Assembly: GCA_965220645.1 (NCBI GenBank)
Contig: OZ244836.1
Coordinates: forward strand, 1,364,001 to 1,428,000
Origin: Aldehydirespirator sp965220645
Lineage (GTDB): Bacteria > Actinomycetota > Acidimicrobiia > Acidimicrobiales > Aldehydirespiratoraceae
Direction of reading: 5' to 3'
DNA length: 64,000 nucleotides
Shown: positions 24,963 to 33,777 of the stretch, piece after piece
Position numbering within the stretch: the stretch's first letter is position 1
Layout of the letters: the number at the start of each line of letters is the position of its first letter
The notes under the pieces: generated by a model
What the model was told of the DNA's origin: nothing
The model's input: only the letters and a program-made list of their open reading frames with translations
Database searches by the model: none
Program-made: the position numbers and the translations under genes

Positions 24963-25059
24963 GTCAGGCTTGTCCGGTCACGGGGCGATCGTGCATGTCA
25001 GGCTTGTCCGGTCAAAGGGGCCATCGTGCATGTCAGGCTTGTCCGGTCAAAGGGGCCAT
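24956..25059. repeat. Three tandem 34/35-bp repeats between methyltransferase and ramA-like genes
   Basis: Units span 24956-24989 (34 nt), 24990-25024 and 25025-25059 (35 nt each, identical). Each reads CGTGCATGTCAGGCTTGTCC, then GGTCA, a variable pair and a G-rich end. A broken fourth unit starts at 25060. On the coding strand each unit carries an ATGCACGA block, and the ramA-like start codon lies in the last one, so the array is the 5' leader of that gene and the only sizeable gap in an otherwise coupled operon. Confidence 0.85.
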
Positions 25060-25070
25060 CGTGCCTGCAT

Positions 25071-25961
25071 TCAGGCGGTGCGGCGACGCCCGCCCCGCCG
25101 TCTGGTGCTGACTGTGTTGGGGTCCCGGTGCTCCGCGATCCACGCGCTGCAGTCCCGGTCGTGCCCGGCCAGCACGTCGGCGGCCATCACCGCATTCTTC
25201 ACCTCCGGGTGCATGGGGTTCATGATCGCGGAGGTGAGCCCGGCCCCTATGGCCATCGACAGGAACGTCCCCGTGATCATGTGGCGGGCCGGCAGGCCGA
25301 AGCTGACATTGCTGGCACCGCAGGTGGTGTTGACTCCCAGCTCAATGCGCAGGCGCCGCACCAGCTGGAACACCTGGCGTCCGGCCGTGCCCATGGCGCC
25401 GATCGGCATCACCAGCGGGTCCACCATGACGTCGGAGGCCGGGATTCCGTAGTCGGCGGCCCGATTCACGATCTTGCGAGCGACCTCGAAGCGCACGTCG
25501 GGGTCCTCGCTGATGCCGGTCTCGTCGTTGGAGATGGCCACCACCGCGGCGCTGTGGCGGGCCACCAGGGGCAGCACTCGCTCCAGCACCTCCTCCTCGC
25601 CGGTGACGGAGTTGATGAGCGGTTTGCCCTCGTACACGGCGATGCCGGCCTCCAGAGCTTCGATGATCGAGGAGTCAATGGACAGGGGCACGTCGGTCAC
25701 GCTCTGGACGAGCTTGATGGCCTGCGCCAGCAGGGCCGGCTCGTCGGCGAGGGGAATCCCCGCATTGACGTCGAGCATGTGGGCTCCAGCCGCAGCCTGG
25801 GCCAGCGCGTCAGCCTCCACCCGGCTGAAGTCGCCGTTGCGCATCTCCTCGGCCAGCAGCCGCCGTCCCGTGGGGTTGATGCGCTCGCCGATCATCACGA
25901 ACGGGCGGTCGAACCCGATGATCACTTCCCTGGTGGCCGAGCTCACGACCGTGTCGGTCAC
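25071..25961 (-). CDS. Pterin-binding methyltransferase (methyltetrahydrofolate:corrinoid type)
   Basis: The 296-residue protein has the pterin-binding TIM-barrel signatures of MeTr/MtgA-type enzymes: FVMIGERINPTGRRLLAEEM, HMLDVNAGIP, PLSIDSSIIEALEAGI, INSVTGEEE and NTTCGASNVSFGLPARH. In the family it transfers the methyl group from methyl-Co(III) corrinoid protein to tetrahydrofolate, linking demethylation to the folate one-carbon pool. The start is the GTG at 25961 behind AAGGAGA, overlapping the upstream stop by 4 nt. The Arg-rich C-terminus (RRRGGRRRTA) is odd and probably a tail. Confidence 0.9.
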   Translation of the reverse strand: MTDTVVSSATREVIIGFDRPFVMIGERINPTGRRLLAEEMRNGDFSRVEADALAQAAAGAHMLDVNAGIPLADEPALLAQAIKLVQSVTDVPLSIDSSIIEALEAGIAVYEGKPLINSVTGEEEVLERVLPLVARHSAAVVAISNDETGISEDPDVRFEVARKIVNRAADYGIPASDVMVDPLVMPIGAMGTAGRQVFQLVRRLRIELGVNTTCGASNVSFGLPARHMITGTFLSMAIGAGLTSAIMNPMHPEVKNAVMAADVLAGHDRDCSAWIAEHRDPNTVSTRRRGGRRRTA

Positions 25962-26332
25962 TGCGGGTCTCCTTCGGAATTGCTGCGATCGGGGTCCCAG
26001 CCACCGGTCTTGACGAATTCGTCGAGGCGCTCCCGGGGGAAGGCATCCTCCAGCTGGGTGGCGGCCGCCATGGCTGCGGTCTCGGGATCGTCGGAGCCTG
26101 CGGGGATCATGCTGCGGCGCCACTCGCCGACGTACTGCGAAGCCTGAGTCTTGCCGGCCACCATGGCGGCCCGGTCGATGGCTCGCTGGAATCGGCGGGG
26201 AAGGATGCGCTGAACCCGGTCGGTGCCGGAGCCGCCGTTGACCTGGGCGGGGATGTCGCGCCAACTGATCAGCACGAGGCTCCCGTCGTCGTTGCGGCGT
26301 CTCCGCCCGCTGCGACCCGCCGGGGGGCTCAT
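25958..26332 (-). CDS. PF13769-like small protein of corrinoid operons
   Basis: The 124-residue protein has a basic head, then LVLISWRDIPAQVNGGSGTD, ILPRRFQRAIDRAAMVAG, a Y-x-x-EWRR step and DEFVKTGGWDPDR at the end. This is the pattern of the family labelled virulence factor in Pfam (PF13769), which recurs beside MttB, DUF1638 and corrinoid genes. Despite the label no virulence role is shown; a part in corrinoid methyl transfer is inferred from the conserved neighbourhood. Both ends overlap the adjacent genes by 4 nt, so it is strictly coupled to DUF1638 and the methyltransferase. Confidence 0.7.
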   Translation of the reverse strand: MSPPAGRSGRRRRNDDGSLVLISWRDIPAQVNGGSGTDRVQRILPRRFQRAIDRAAMVAGKTQASQYVGEWRRSMIPAGSDDPETAAMAAATQLEDAFPRERLDEFVKTGGWDPDRSNSEGDPQ

Positions 26333-26957
26333 GCTGCCTCCACCCCCGCGGCCCCGGCCAGCTCCACGATTTGGCTCTCAAGTCCGTCGATGCCGGTGGC
26401 GATCCGCTCGCAGCGGAGGCTGAGACGAGCGGCGGCCTGCTCCGCGGCCCGGGCCAGGCTCCCGTCGTCGGCTTGGGCGAGGTGGACTACCCGGGTGTAG
26501 TTGCCGAAGTAGGCCTCGAGCAGTTCCGGGTGCTGCGAGATTCCCAGGCCCTTCATGATGAGCCGGTCGAAGTGCCGCACCAGATAGTCGGTGAGGTAGA
26601 AGGTGCCCGGTTCCGCCTCCTGCAGGCCGGCGAAGGCGTCTGCGCCGGCGTAGAGCTCGTAGCAATGGGCGCCGGGCAGCCGCTCGACGCCCTCCTCGGA
26701 ACACACGCGGTCGAGGAGTCCACCCGTACCGCAGTCCATGTAGCCCACGAGGATCGTCCTGTATGCGCCGCGGGCCTTGGCGGCCCGCACCCGCCGGCGG
26801 ACCGCTTCGGGGATCCGCTCAGGGCGGTTGTGCATGATGGCGGGCAGGCACTCCACCTCGAGGTGCTCGTTGCCGTTGCGGGCAGCTACCTCTTGCAGCT
26901 CGCGAACCAGCGCGCCGCAGCCGATGACCAGGACGCGTGGAGGCTGCGGCCCGACCG

Positions 26958-26961
<4 letters not shown>
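26329..26961 (-). CDS. DUF1638 protein of the corrinoid operon
   Basis: The 210-residue protein starts PRVLVIGCGALVRELQEVAA, has VECLPAIMHNRPERIPEAVR, then TILVGYMDCGTGGLLDRVC and LPGAHCYELYAGADAF, followed by GTFYLTDYLVRHFDRLI. The conserved Cys residues in IGCGAL, YMDCGTGG and AHCYELYAG look like metal or corrinoid ligands. These features match DUF1638, a family found in methylamine-type corrinoid clusters with no proven activity. The ATG overlaps the upstream corrinoid-protein stop by 4 nt. Confidence 0.8.
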
Positions 26962-27677
<716 letters not shown>

Positions 27678-27738
27678 CCGGCTCAGCCCTCCGCATGTCG
27701 GTAGTGGGTCCATTTCTACGGATGTCAGCCACGTGCCG

Positions 27739-27773
27739 GTTCCGTACTGTGGACCAGTCCCACGATACGGAAC
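27739..27773. promoter_or_regulatory. Large nested dyad upstream of the corrinoid operon
   Basis: Perfect arms GTTCCGTA (27739-27746) and TACGGAAC (27766-27773) enclose a second dyad, GTGG/CCAC. The 35-bp element lies about 60 bp before the corrinoid-protein start and is the likely operator, or an RNA hairpin in its leader. A further ACTGTACCACGG copy of part of it follows at 27776-27787. Confidence 0.55.
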
Positions 27774-27859
27774 GGACTGTACCACGGTTGGGGGCTGACA
27801 CAAGCAACTCGCGGGCCGAGAATCCGCGGTGACGCGGTGGCCGCGCAGCCTGGGCTGCC

Positions 27860-27919
27860 CTGCCGGTGTCCGTGCCGGAAGCCGGCATGCCGCCGCACCG
27901 CTACGACGCCGCGCTCGTG
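27860..27919 (+). pseudogene. Relic of the leuS 5' end
   Basis: Read in frame from CTG at 27860 this gives PVSVPEAGMPPHRYDAAL, nearly the same as the true leuS N-terminus at 29335 (PVSVPDADTPPHRYDAAL). The DNA differs mostly at third codon positions (CCG/CCA, CGC/CGT, GCC/GCG, GCG/GCC, CTC/CTT). The likeness ends after about 20 codons. The two copies are direct repeats flanking a 1.47-kb segment with a regulator gene. Confidence 0.6.
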
Positions 27920-27947
27920 GCCGCGGCCAAGACGGATCGCGGCCAGC

Positions 27948-28667
27948 TCAGTCGATCAGACCCTCAGAGGCGATCAGGCCCTCAGAGGCCGCCTTGAGCA
28001 GTCCGGCGGCTCGGCCCGACACGCCGAGCTTGGCCCAGAGCCTGGACAGCTCCCGATACATGGAGCGCTCCGAGTAGCCCATCTCGTGCGCCATGTCGGC
28101 GATCGGCACACCGGACACCAGCTTCGTCAGCATGAGCCGCTCGGGATCCTCTAGGGATTGAGGCGCGGCCGCATCGAAGTGCAGACGCACCGCGAGGGCG
28201 GCGCGCTCCAACCTGTGTGCGCCGTCGCGGGTGGTCAGCTGGGCCAAGGCATCGTAGTGGACCACCCGAGGCACGGCGCCCTCCAGGTCCGGCGTGGCGG
28301 GCGGATCAGATTGGCGGGATGGTGACACGTCGGAGGCCAGCCAACCCTCGATGGCCGTGTAGGCCTCGCGCATGTACCTGACGACGATCGCCCAGTCCTC
28401 GGCCAGATCCGACCGTATCGACTGGCTTGCCATGACGTCCTCGCCGTCGCGGAAGAGCCTCGCGACGTCGCGCTGATAGGACCACGGCAGCGACTCGGCA
28501 TAGACGAGGACGGCCTCGCGGTGGTACGCCGCGGCCCAGGGCTCGAGGTGGGGACCCTCACGGACGCCGAAGCGGTAGGCCTCCAACATGGCTGACGCCC
28601 CTCCGACGATCCGACCGCAAGCCAGACGGACCCGGGCCAGAGCCAGGCCTCCCAACTCGTCGCTCAC
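27948..28667 (-). CDS. Regulator with C-terminal helix-turn-helix
   Basis: The 239-residue protein has a helical, Trp/Tyr-rich sensor part (AYRFGVREGPHLEPWAAAYH and SLPWSYQRDVARLFRDGEDV) and a C-terminal LuxR-like helix-turn-helix: LTKLVSGVPIADMAHEMGYS followed by ERSMYRELSRLWAKLGV. The very end is a short internal repeat (ASEGLI twice). No receiver domain or membrane segment is seen, so it is probably a one-component DNA-binding protein. It faces the same way as the corrinoid operon but is 270 bp from it, separated by the dyad at 27739 and the leuS relic. Control of that operon is plausible but inferred. Confidence 0.65.
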   Translation of the reverse strand: MSDELGGLALARVRLACGRIVGGASAMLEAYRFGVREGPHLEPWAAAYHREAVLVYAESLPWSYQRDVARLFRDGEDVMASQSIRSDLAEDWAIVVRYMREAYTAIEGWLASDVSPSRQSDPPATPDLEGAVPRVVHYDALAQLTTRDGAHRLERAALAVRLHFDAAAPQSLEDPERLMLTKLVSGVPIADMAHEMGYSERSMYRELSRLWAKLGVSGRAAGLLKAASEGLIASEGLID

Positions 28668-29334
28668 GGCACGTGAGCATAGTTTGAAGGACTACGGCGG
28701 CCTATTCGGGCATGGAGCCCAGGTGCCCGCGGCCGGGTTTGCCGCTGGCACCTGGGCGTCGCCGCGGGCACGTGGGCGTCGCCGGGGGCACCTGAGCGTT
28801 CGGGTCGAAGCTGCGCAACAGCACCGGGACTCGCGTGGGCTGACTTGGGCGGTCCGGTGTGCGTCAGGCTTGGGGATGGATCCTTGGGGGATGGATCCTT
28901 GGTCGTCCGAGGGTCGTTGGACGAGCACCCTGTCGATATCGCTCATGGGCCGCCGCGCGCACGAGGCCACGGCCGGGTCGACATGCTGGTCAGTGTTGGC
29001 TGCCGCGGCGGTGCCGCGGCATGGCCACAGTGGCCGCGGCTGCTGCCGCGGCAACGGTCGCCACGGCGAACCAGCCAAGCACACCCATTCGTCGGTGGCT
29101 TGATGTGTAGTTGTCGGTCGTGTCTGACATGACGTCTCCTCTCTACTTGGACTGTCCCCGCGTGGCCGCGGTTCTGGCCGCTGATATGGCAACCCGGAGC
29201 CTGACACGGCCGCGTCGTGGAACGTCTGCCAAGACGGACAAGTGTCTGCCAAGTCTTGGCAGACGTCTGCCAGATTGCTGGCAGATCTCTGCCAACGCCC
29301 GCGCTCTGGAGGGGTGCCCCTAGCCTTGGCCGCT
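28668..29334. other. Gene-free, repeat-rich 670-bp spacer before leuS
   Basis: No convincing gene lies here. It holds an 11-bp inverted pair (GCCCAGGTGCC 28718-28728, GGCACCTGGGC 28747-28757), a 20-bp tandem unit repeated about 2.6 times (28747-28799), a perfect 15-bp tandem duplication (GGGGATGGATCCTTG at 28872-28886 and 28887-28901), C/G-rich low-complexity DNA around 29000-29080, and a TCTGCCA array just before leuS. Confidence 0.7.
29224..29295. repeat. Six-fold TCTGCCA/TGGCAGA array before leuS
   Basis: Six copies of the heptamer in both orientations fall within 72 bp: GTCTGCCAAG forms a perfect 21-nt dyad at 29244-29264, overlapping a perfect 16-bp palindrome TGGCAGACGTCTGCCA at 29257-29272, with extra copies at 29225, 29279 and 29288. 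The array ends 40 bp before the leuS ATG. It could be a regulator-binding array or alternative RNA stems in the leuS leader. Confidence 0.7.
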
Positions 29335-32300
29335 ATGCCAGTGTCCGTGCCGGATGCCGACACGCCCCCGCACCGTTACGACGCGGCCCTTGCGACTGAG
29401 ATCGAGACGCGCTGGCAGGCCCACTGGGACGCGAGCGGCGTCTATCGGACGTCCAACCCGAGTGGGGGGCCCTCTGCCGGCCGCAGCACGACCGGCCCCA
29501 AGCTGTTTGTAATGGACATGTTCCCGTACCCGTCGGGGTCGGGACTGCACGTGGGCCATCCACTGGGCTACATCGCCACCGACGTGTACGTCCGCTTCAA
29601 GCGCATGTCCGGTTTCAACGTTCTGTACACCATGGGCTTCGACGCGTTCGGGCTGCCGGCCGAGGAGCATGCCCGCCAGACCGGCCAGCACCCCCGGATC
29701 AACACCGAGGCCAACATCGACAACATGCGCCGCCAACTCGACCGGCTCGGGCTTGGCCACGACAAGCGGCGCAGCATCGCCACCACCGACGTCGACTACT
29801 ACCGCTGGACCCAGTGGATCTTCCTGCAGATCTTCAACTCGTGGTTCGACCCCGAGTCCCGCCGGGCCCGACCGATCGCCGAGCTGATCGACGAGTTCAA
29901 GAAGGCGAAGCGTCCCCTGCCCGACAACCTGCTGCAGACCGTAGAGCGCATTCCCGAGAAGCGACGCTGGTCTGCGCTGAGAGAGGCGGATAGACGTAGG
30001 GTGATCGACAGCCATCGTCTGGCCTACGTGGCCGACGCCTCGGTCAACTGGTGCCCGGCGTTGGGGACGGTGCTGGCCAACGAGGAGGTCACTGCACAGG
30101 GGCGGTCCGAGCGGGGCAACCACGAGGTGTTCAAGCGTCCGCTCAAGCAGTGGATGATGCGCATCACCGCCTACGCCGACCGCCTGCTCGAAGACCTTGA
30201 CCGCCTCGACTGGCCCGAGTCGGTCAAGACCATGCAGCGCAACTGGATCGGTCGCTCGGAGGGTGCCCTGATCTCGTTTCGTGCCATCGACTTGATAGAC
30301 GACTTCGACGAAGAGGGTGTTGCATCAATCGAACGGCTGGACGCGCCTGGGTCGCGGGCGAGAGGGTTGATGCGAAGGCTGAGAGAACTCTTCGAAGACA
30401 TCGAGGTGTTCACCACCCGGCCCGACACCCTCTTCGGCACCACCTACATGGTGCTGGCCCCCGAGCATCCGCTAGTCGACCGGCTGGCGGCCGAAGCGTG
30501 GCCTTCGGGTACTCCTGAATCCTGGACTGGCGGGGCGGCCACGCCTGCCGAGGCGGTGGCCGCCTACCGGACGCAAGCCGCTGAGATGAGCGACGCCGAC
30601 CGCAGCGACTCCAAGACGGGCGTCTTCTTGGGCGCCTTGGCGCTCGTTCCCCTGAGCGTTCCCGACGGGTCGCCCCGAGGCGCCCAGGTCGCGGATGGCA
30701 CCATGTACCCCATCGGAGGCGAGGGTGCCCTCGGCACATGGGTCCCGGTTTTCGTGGCCGACTACGTGCTGATGGGGTACGGCACGGGCGCGGTGATGGG
30801 TGTGCCCGGCGAGGATCAGCGCGACCGCGAGTTCGCCGAGGCCTTCGGCCTGCCGGTCGTCCGCACGGTGCAGCCCCCGCCCGACCATCCGGCTGACTTG
30901 GCGTACACCGGCGGTGGTCCGTCCATCAACTCCCATTTCCTGGACGGCCTCGACGTGGAGGCGTCCAAGGCGCTGGTCATCGAGCGCCTCCAGGACTCCG
31001 GGTTCGGCCGTCCCACCGTCAACTACCGGATGCGGGACTGGCTGTTCAGCCGGCAGCGCTACTGGGGAGAGCCGATCCCGATCGTGTTCGACGATCTCGG
31101 ACCGGTCGCCCTGCCCGAAGACATGCTCCCGCTGGAGCTGCCCGAACTGACCGACTGGGCGCCCCGCGCTCTGGCCCGGGACTCAGAGCCGGAGCCGCCG
31201 CTGGGCCGGGTGACCGACTGGGTCAGCGTCGAACTCGACGTCGGCGACGGGCCGCGTCGCTACCAACGGGAACTGAACACCATGCCCCAATGGGCCGGCT
31301 CGTGCTGGTACTACCTGCGCTACCTCGACCCCACCAACGACGAGGCCCTGGTCGATCCCGACGTGGAGCGGTACTGGATGGCCGATCCGGAACCCGGCGG
31401 CGTGGGTGGCGTGGACCTGTACGTCGGCGGGGTCGAGCACGCGGTGCTGCACCTTCTCTACGCCCGGTTCTGGCACAAGGTGCTCTATGACCTCGGCCGC
31501 GTGAGTGGGCTCGAGCCGTTCAAGCGCCTCATCAACCAGGGCTACATCCAGGCCTACGCCTTCAAGGACGCGCGGGGCGTCTACGTGCCCGCCGAAGAGG
31601 TGGAGGGCTCGCTGGAGAGAGGCTTCTCCCAGCGGGGCGAGCCCGTCAGCCGGGAGCTCGGCAAGATGGGCAAGTCGCTCAAGAACTCGGTCACCCCTGA
31701 CGACATGTACGCCTCGTACGGAGCCGACACCCTGCGTCTCTACGAGATGTTCATGGGCCCCATCCACCAGGACCGGCCCTGGGAGACCCGCTCGGTGGTG
31801 GGCTCCCAGCGGGTGCTGCAGCGGGTGTGGCGCACTGTGGTGGACGAGGAGACCGCCGACTTGCGGATCAGTAACGATCCGCCGGACGACGACTTGAACC
31901 GGCTGCTGCACCGGACCATCGACGGGGTCCGTTCCGACATGGAGGGCATGCGCTTCAACACGGCCATCGCCAAGCTGACCGAGCTGAACAACGAGCTCAC
32001 CCGGCGGGGCACGGGCGCGCCCCGGGAGGTGGCCGACGTGCTGGTGCGAATGCTGGCGCCGCTGGTTCCGCACTTTGCCGAGGAGCTTTGGCACCGCCTG
32101 CACGGCGACGGCGCCGGCTCGGTCACGCAAACCGAGTTCCCGACCGCCGATCCAGCTCTGCTGGTGGAGGACATCGTCGAGGTGCCCGTCCAGGTGAACG
32201 GCAAGGTGAGGGGACGGGTGACGATCGCGGCCGATGCCGACGAGGGCATCGCAGTGGCCGCCGCCCTGGCCGAGCCGAACGTGGTCGCCCACGTGGGAGG

Positions 32301-32358
32301 CCGGCAGCTGCGCAAGAAGCTGTACGTGCCCGGTCGCATGATCACGCTGGTGGTGTGA
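29335..32358 (+). CDS. leuS: Leucyl-tRNA synthetase
   Basis: The 1007-residue enzyme charges tRNA-Leu. The class I signature HVGH sits in MFPYPSGSGLHVGHPLGY (about residues 62-79), the KMSKS loop reads KMGKSLKNS, and the CP1 editing domain carries TTRPDTLFGTTYMVLAPEHP. The end (VNGKVRGRVTIAADADEG and RKLYVPGRMI) is the C-terminal tRNA-binding domain. It is ~150 residues longer than the E. coli enzyme, with inserts around residues 190-225 and 320-350 and in CP1. I place the start at ATG 29335, because residues upstream of it are not conserved and the 27860 relic begins at the same point. Confidence 0.95.
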   Translation: MPVSVPDADTPPHRYDAALATEIETRWQAHWDASGVYRTSNPSGGPSAGRSTTGPKLFVMDMFPYPSGSGLHVGHPLGYIATDVYVRFKRMSGFNVLYTMGFDAFGLPAEEHARQTGQHPRINTEANIDNMRRQLDRLGLGHDKRRSIATTDVDYYRWTQWIFLQIFNSWFDPESRRARPIAELIDEFKKAKRPLPDNLLQTVERIPEKRRWSALREADRRRVIDSHRLAYVADASVNWCPALGTVLANEEVTAQGRSERGNHEVFKRPLKQWMMRITAYADRLLEDLDRLDWPESVKTMQRNWIGRSEGALISFRAIDLIDDFDEEGVASIERLDAPGSRARGLMRRLRELFEDIEVFTTRPDTLFGTTYMVLAPEHPLVDRLAAEAWPSGTPESWTGGAATPAEAVAAYRTQAAEMSDADRSDSKTGVFLGALALVPLSVPDGSPRGAQVADGTMYPIGGEGALGTWVPVFVADYVLMGYGTGAVMGVPGEDQRDREFAEAFGLPVVRTVQPPPDHPADLAYTGGGPSINSHFLDGLDVEASKALVIERLQDSGFGRPTVNYRMRDWLFSRQRYWGEPIPIVFDDLGPVALPEDMLPLELPELTDWAPRALARDSEPEPPLGRVTDWVSVELDVGDGPRRYQRELNTMPQWAGSCWYYLRYLDPTNDEALVDPDVERYWMADPEPGGVGGVDLYVGGVEHAVLHLLYARFWHKVLYDLGRVSGLEPFKRLINQGYIQAYAFKDARGVYVPAEEVEGSLERGFSQRGEPVSRELGKMGKSLKNSVTPDDMYASYGADTLRLYEMFMGPIHQDRPWETRSVVGSQRVLQRVWRTVVDEETADLRISNDPPDDDLNRLLHRTIDGVRSDMEGMRFNTAIAKLTELNNELTRRGTGAPREVADVLVRMLAPLVPHFAEELWHRLHGDGAGSVTQTEFPTADPALLVEDIVEVPVQVNGKVRGRVTIAADADEGIAVAAALAEPNVVAHVGGRQLRKKLYVPGRMITLVV

Positions 32359-32425
32359 GTTCGATGCCGGCCGGAGCCTCGGGGCGGTACGGCGGGTGCG
32401 CCCAGCGCCCCCCCGTGCTGGTGGT

Positions 32426-33637
32426 GTGAGCGGTCGCGAACTCTCGATCTCGCAGGCCCGACGGATAGCGCTCGCGGCTCAGGGCTTCATCGATCCCGCC
32501 CCCGCGGGCCGGGTGGACCGTCGCCATCTGCGCCGGGTGATGGGTCGCGTCAAGCTGCTGCAGCTCGACTCGGTGCCGGTGGTCATCCGGACGCAGTACC
32601 TCCCGCCGTTCTCGCGGCTGGGCTGCTACGAGCCCTCCCTCCTCGACCGGGTCGCGTACCGCGACGATGAGTGGTTCGAAGCGTGGGCCCATGAGGCGTC
32701 GCTGCTCCCGGTGGACGACGAGCCGCTGCTGCGCTGGCAGAAGCAGCGGGCTGAGCAGGGGGAGACCTGGAGCCATCTGGTGGAGCTGGCCCAGCGGGAT
32801 TCCGGCTACGTGGCCGAGGTGCTGGCTCAGGTGACGGAGCGTCCGCTGACCGCGGGCGAATTGGCCGATCCCCGCCGTCGCCATGGCGAATGGTGGGGGA
32901 GTAGGTCGCTGGGCTCGATAGCGCTCGACTGGCTGTTCCGGATCGGCGCGGTGGGCATCCGCCGGCGGGGCAACTTCACCAAGGAGTTCGACCTGCTGGA
33001 GCGGATCGTGCCCGCCGATGTGCTGGCCCGGCCCACCCCCTCTGCCGAGGAGGCCCAGCGTGAGCTGCTGGTTCGCTCCGGAGAGGCGCTGGGTGTGGGC
33101 ACGGCGGGCGATCTCATCGACTACTACCGCCTCCCGGTACGTGAGGGTCGGGCCCGGCTGCGCGAGGTGGCCGAGGCGGGCCGGCTCGAAACGGTGGCGG
33201 TGGAGGGTTGGACCGAGCCCGCCTACACGCACCCCTCGGCGCGGCTCCCGCGGGCGGTGGACTCGTTGACGGTGCTGTCGCCGTTCGACCCGATCGTGTG
33301 GAACCGGGCCCGGGCGGCCCGATTGTGGGGCTTCGACTACCGCATCGAGATCTACGTCCCGGCGTCCAAGCGGGTCTACGGCTACTACGTCCTGCCGGTC
33401 CTCGACGGTGAGCAGCTAGTGGCCCGCCTGGACCTGAAGACCGACCGGTCAGCCGGGGTCATACGGGTGCTGGGCGCCTACGCCGAACCGGGTCCCGGCC
33501 GTGCCCAACTGGCCGAACGGCTACGGCCGCACTTGGCTGAGCTGGCCCGTTTCGTGGGAGTCGGCGAGGTCCGCTACGGCTCACGCGGCGACTTGGTCGC
33601 CGCGCTGCGGGCCGGCTGGGGCGCTTCTGACGGATAA
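32426..33637 (+). CDS. YcaQ-like winged-helix protein (crosslink-repair glycosylase family)
   Basis: The 403-residue protein matches the HTH_42/YcaQ family: SISQARRIALAAQGF at the start, LLQLDSVPVVIRTQYLPPFS, the active-site-like W-A-H-E-A-S-L-L-P stretch, a central GSIALDWLFRIGAVGIRRRG and LSPFDPIVWNRARAARLWGF near the end, followed by Y-Y-V-L-P-V-L-D-G. YcaQ/AlkX glycosylases unhook interstrand crosslinks; the Q-L-D-S-V and H-E-A motifs are preserved. The GTG start lies inside the second copy of a 14-bp direct repeat whose first copy holds the leuS stop codon. The 3' end overlaps the antitoxin gene on the other strand by 64 bp. Confidence 0.8.
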   Translation: MSGRELSISQARRIALAAQGFIDPAPAGRVDRRHLRRVMGRVKLLQLDSVPVVIRTQYLPPFSRLGCYEPSLLDRVAYRDDEWFEAWAHEASLLPVDDEPLLRWQKQRAEQGETWSHLVELAQRDSGYVAEVLAQVTERPLTAGELADPRRRHGEWWGSRSLGSIALDWLFRIGAVGIRRRGNFTKEFDLLERIVPADVLARPTPSAEEAQRELLVRSGEALGVGTAGDLIDYYRLPVREGRARLREVAEAGRLETVAVEGWTEPAYTHPSARLPRAVDSLTVLSPFDPIVWNRARAARLWGFDYRIEIYVPASKRVYGYYVLPVLDGEQLVARLDLKTDRSAGVIRVLGAYAEPGPGRAQLAERLRPHLAELARFVGVGEVRYGSRGDLVAALRAGWGASDG

Positions 33638-33777
33638 AGGACCTTGGCTCTGGTCAGGTCGAGATCTGTGGTCACGACCTCCTCGGCTATGCGCTCGATG
33701 TCGGCATCGGTGAGAACGCGCCCCGAACGGGTGCGGTAGGTCCGTGGCTGGATCGGTTCGGTCATCCGGCTGATCAC
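33574..33777 (-). CDS. Antitoxin of a BrnT-like pair
   Basis: The 67-residue protein has RTRSGRVLTDADIERIAEEV near its start and a basic end, as in small ribbon-helix-helix or BrnA/HicB-type antitoxins; the middle helix TDADIERIAEEV is typical. Its ATG overlaps the stop of the upstream toxin gene by 4 nt, and toxin-first order is normal for brnTA. Its 3' part overlaps the end of the YcaQ-like gene on the opposite strand. The start could also be the ATG four codons later (MTEPIQ). Confidence 0.65.
   Translation of the reverse strand: MISRMTEPIQPRTYRTRSGRVLTDADIERIAEEVVTTDLDLTRAKVLYPSEAPQPARSAATKSPREP

Noticed and set aside
25071..26381. 436-codon frame joining the methyltransferase to an upstream extension
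   Set aside because: The part beyond GTG 25961 lies opposite-frame to the PF13769-like gene and is not methyltransferase-like; a ribosome binding site supports the shorter start.
27678..27860. Cobalamin riboswitch before the corrinoid operon
   Set aside because: I could not find a B12-box-like core; the nested dyad is too short for the class.
28668..29334. T-box leader for leuS
   Set aside because: No T-box sequence or specifier-loop layout is visible; only the TCTGCCA array is.
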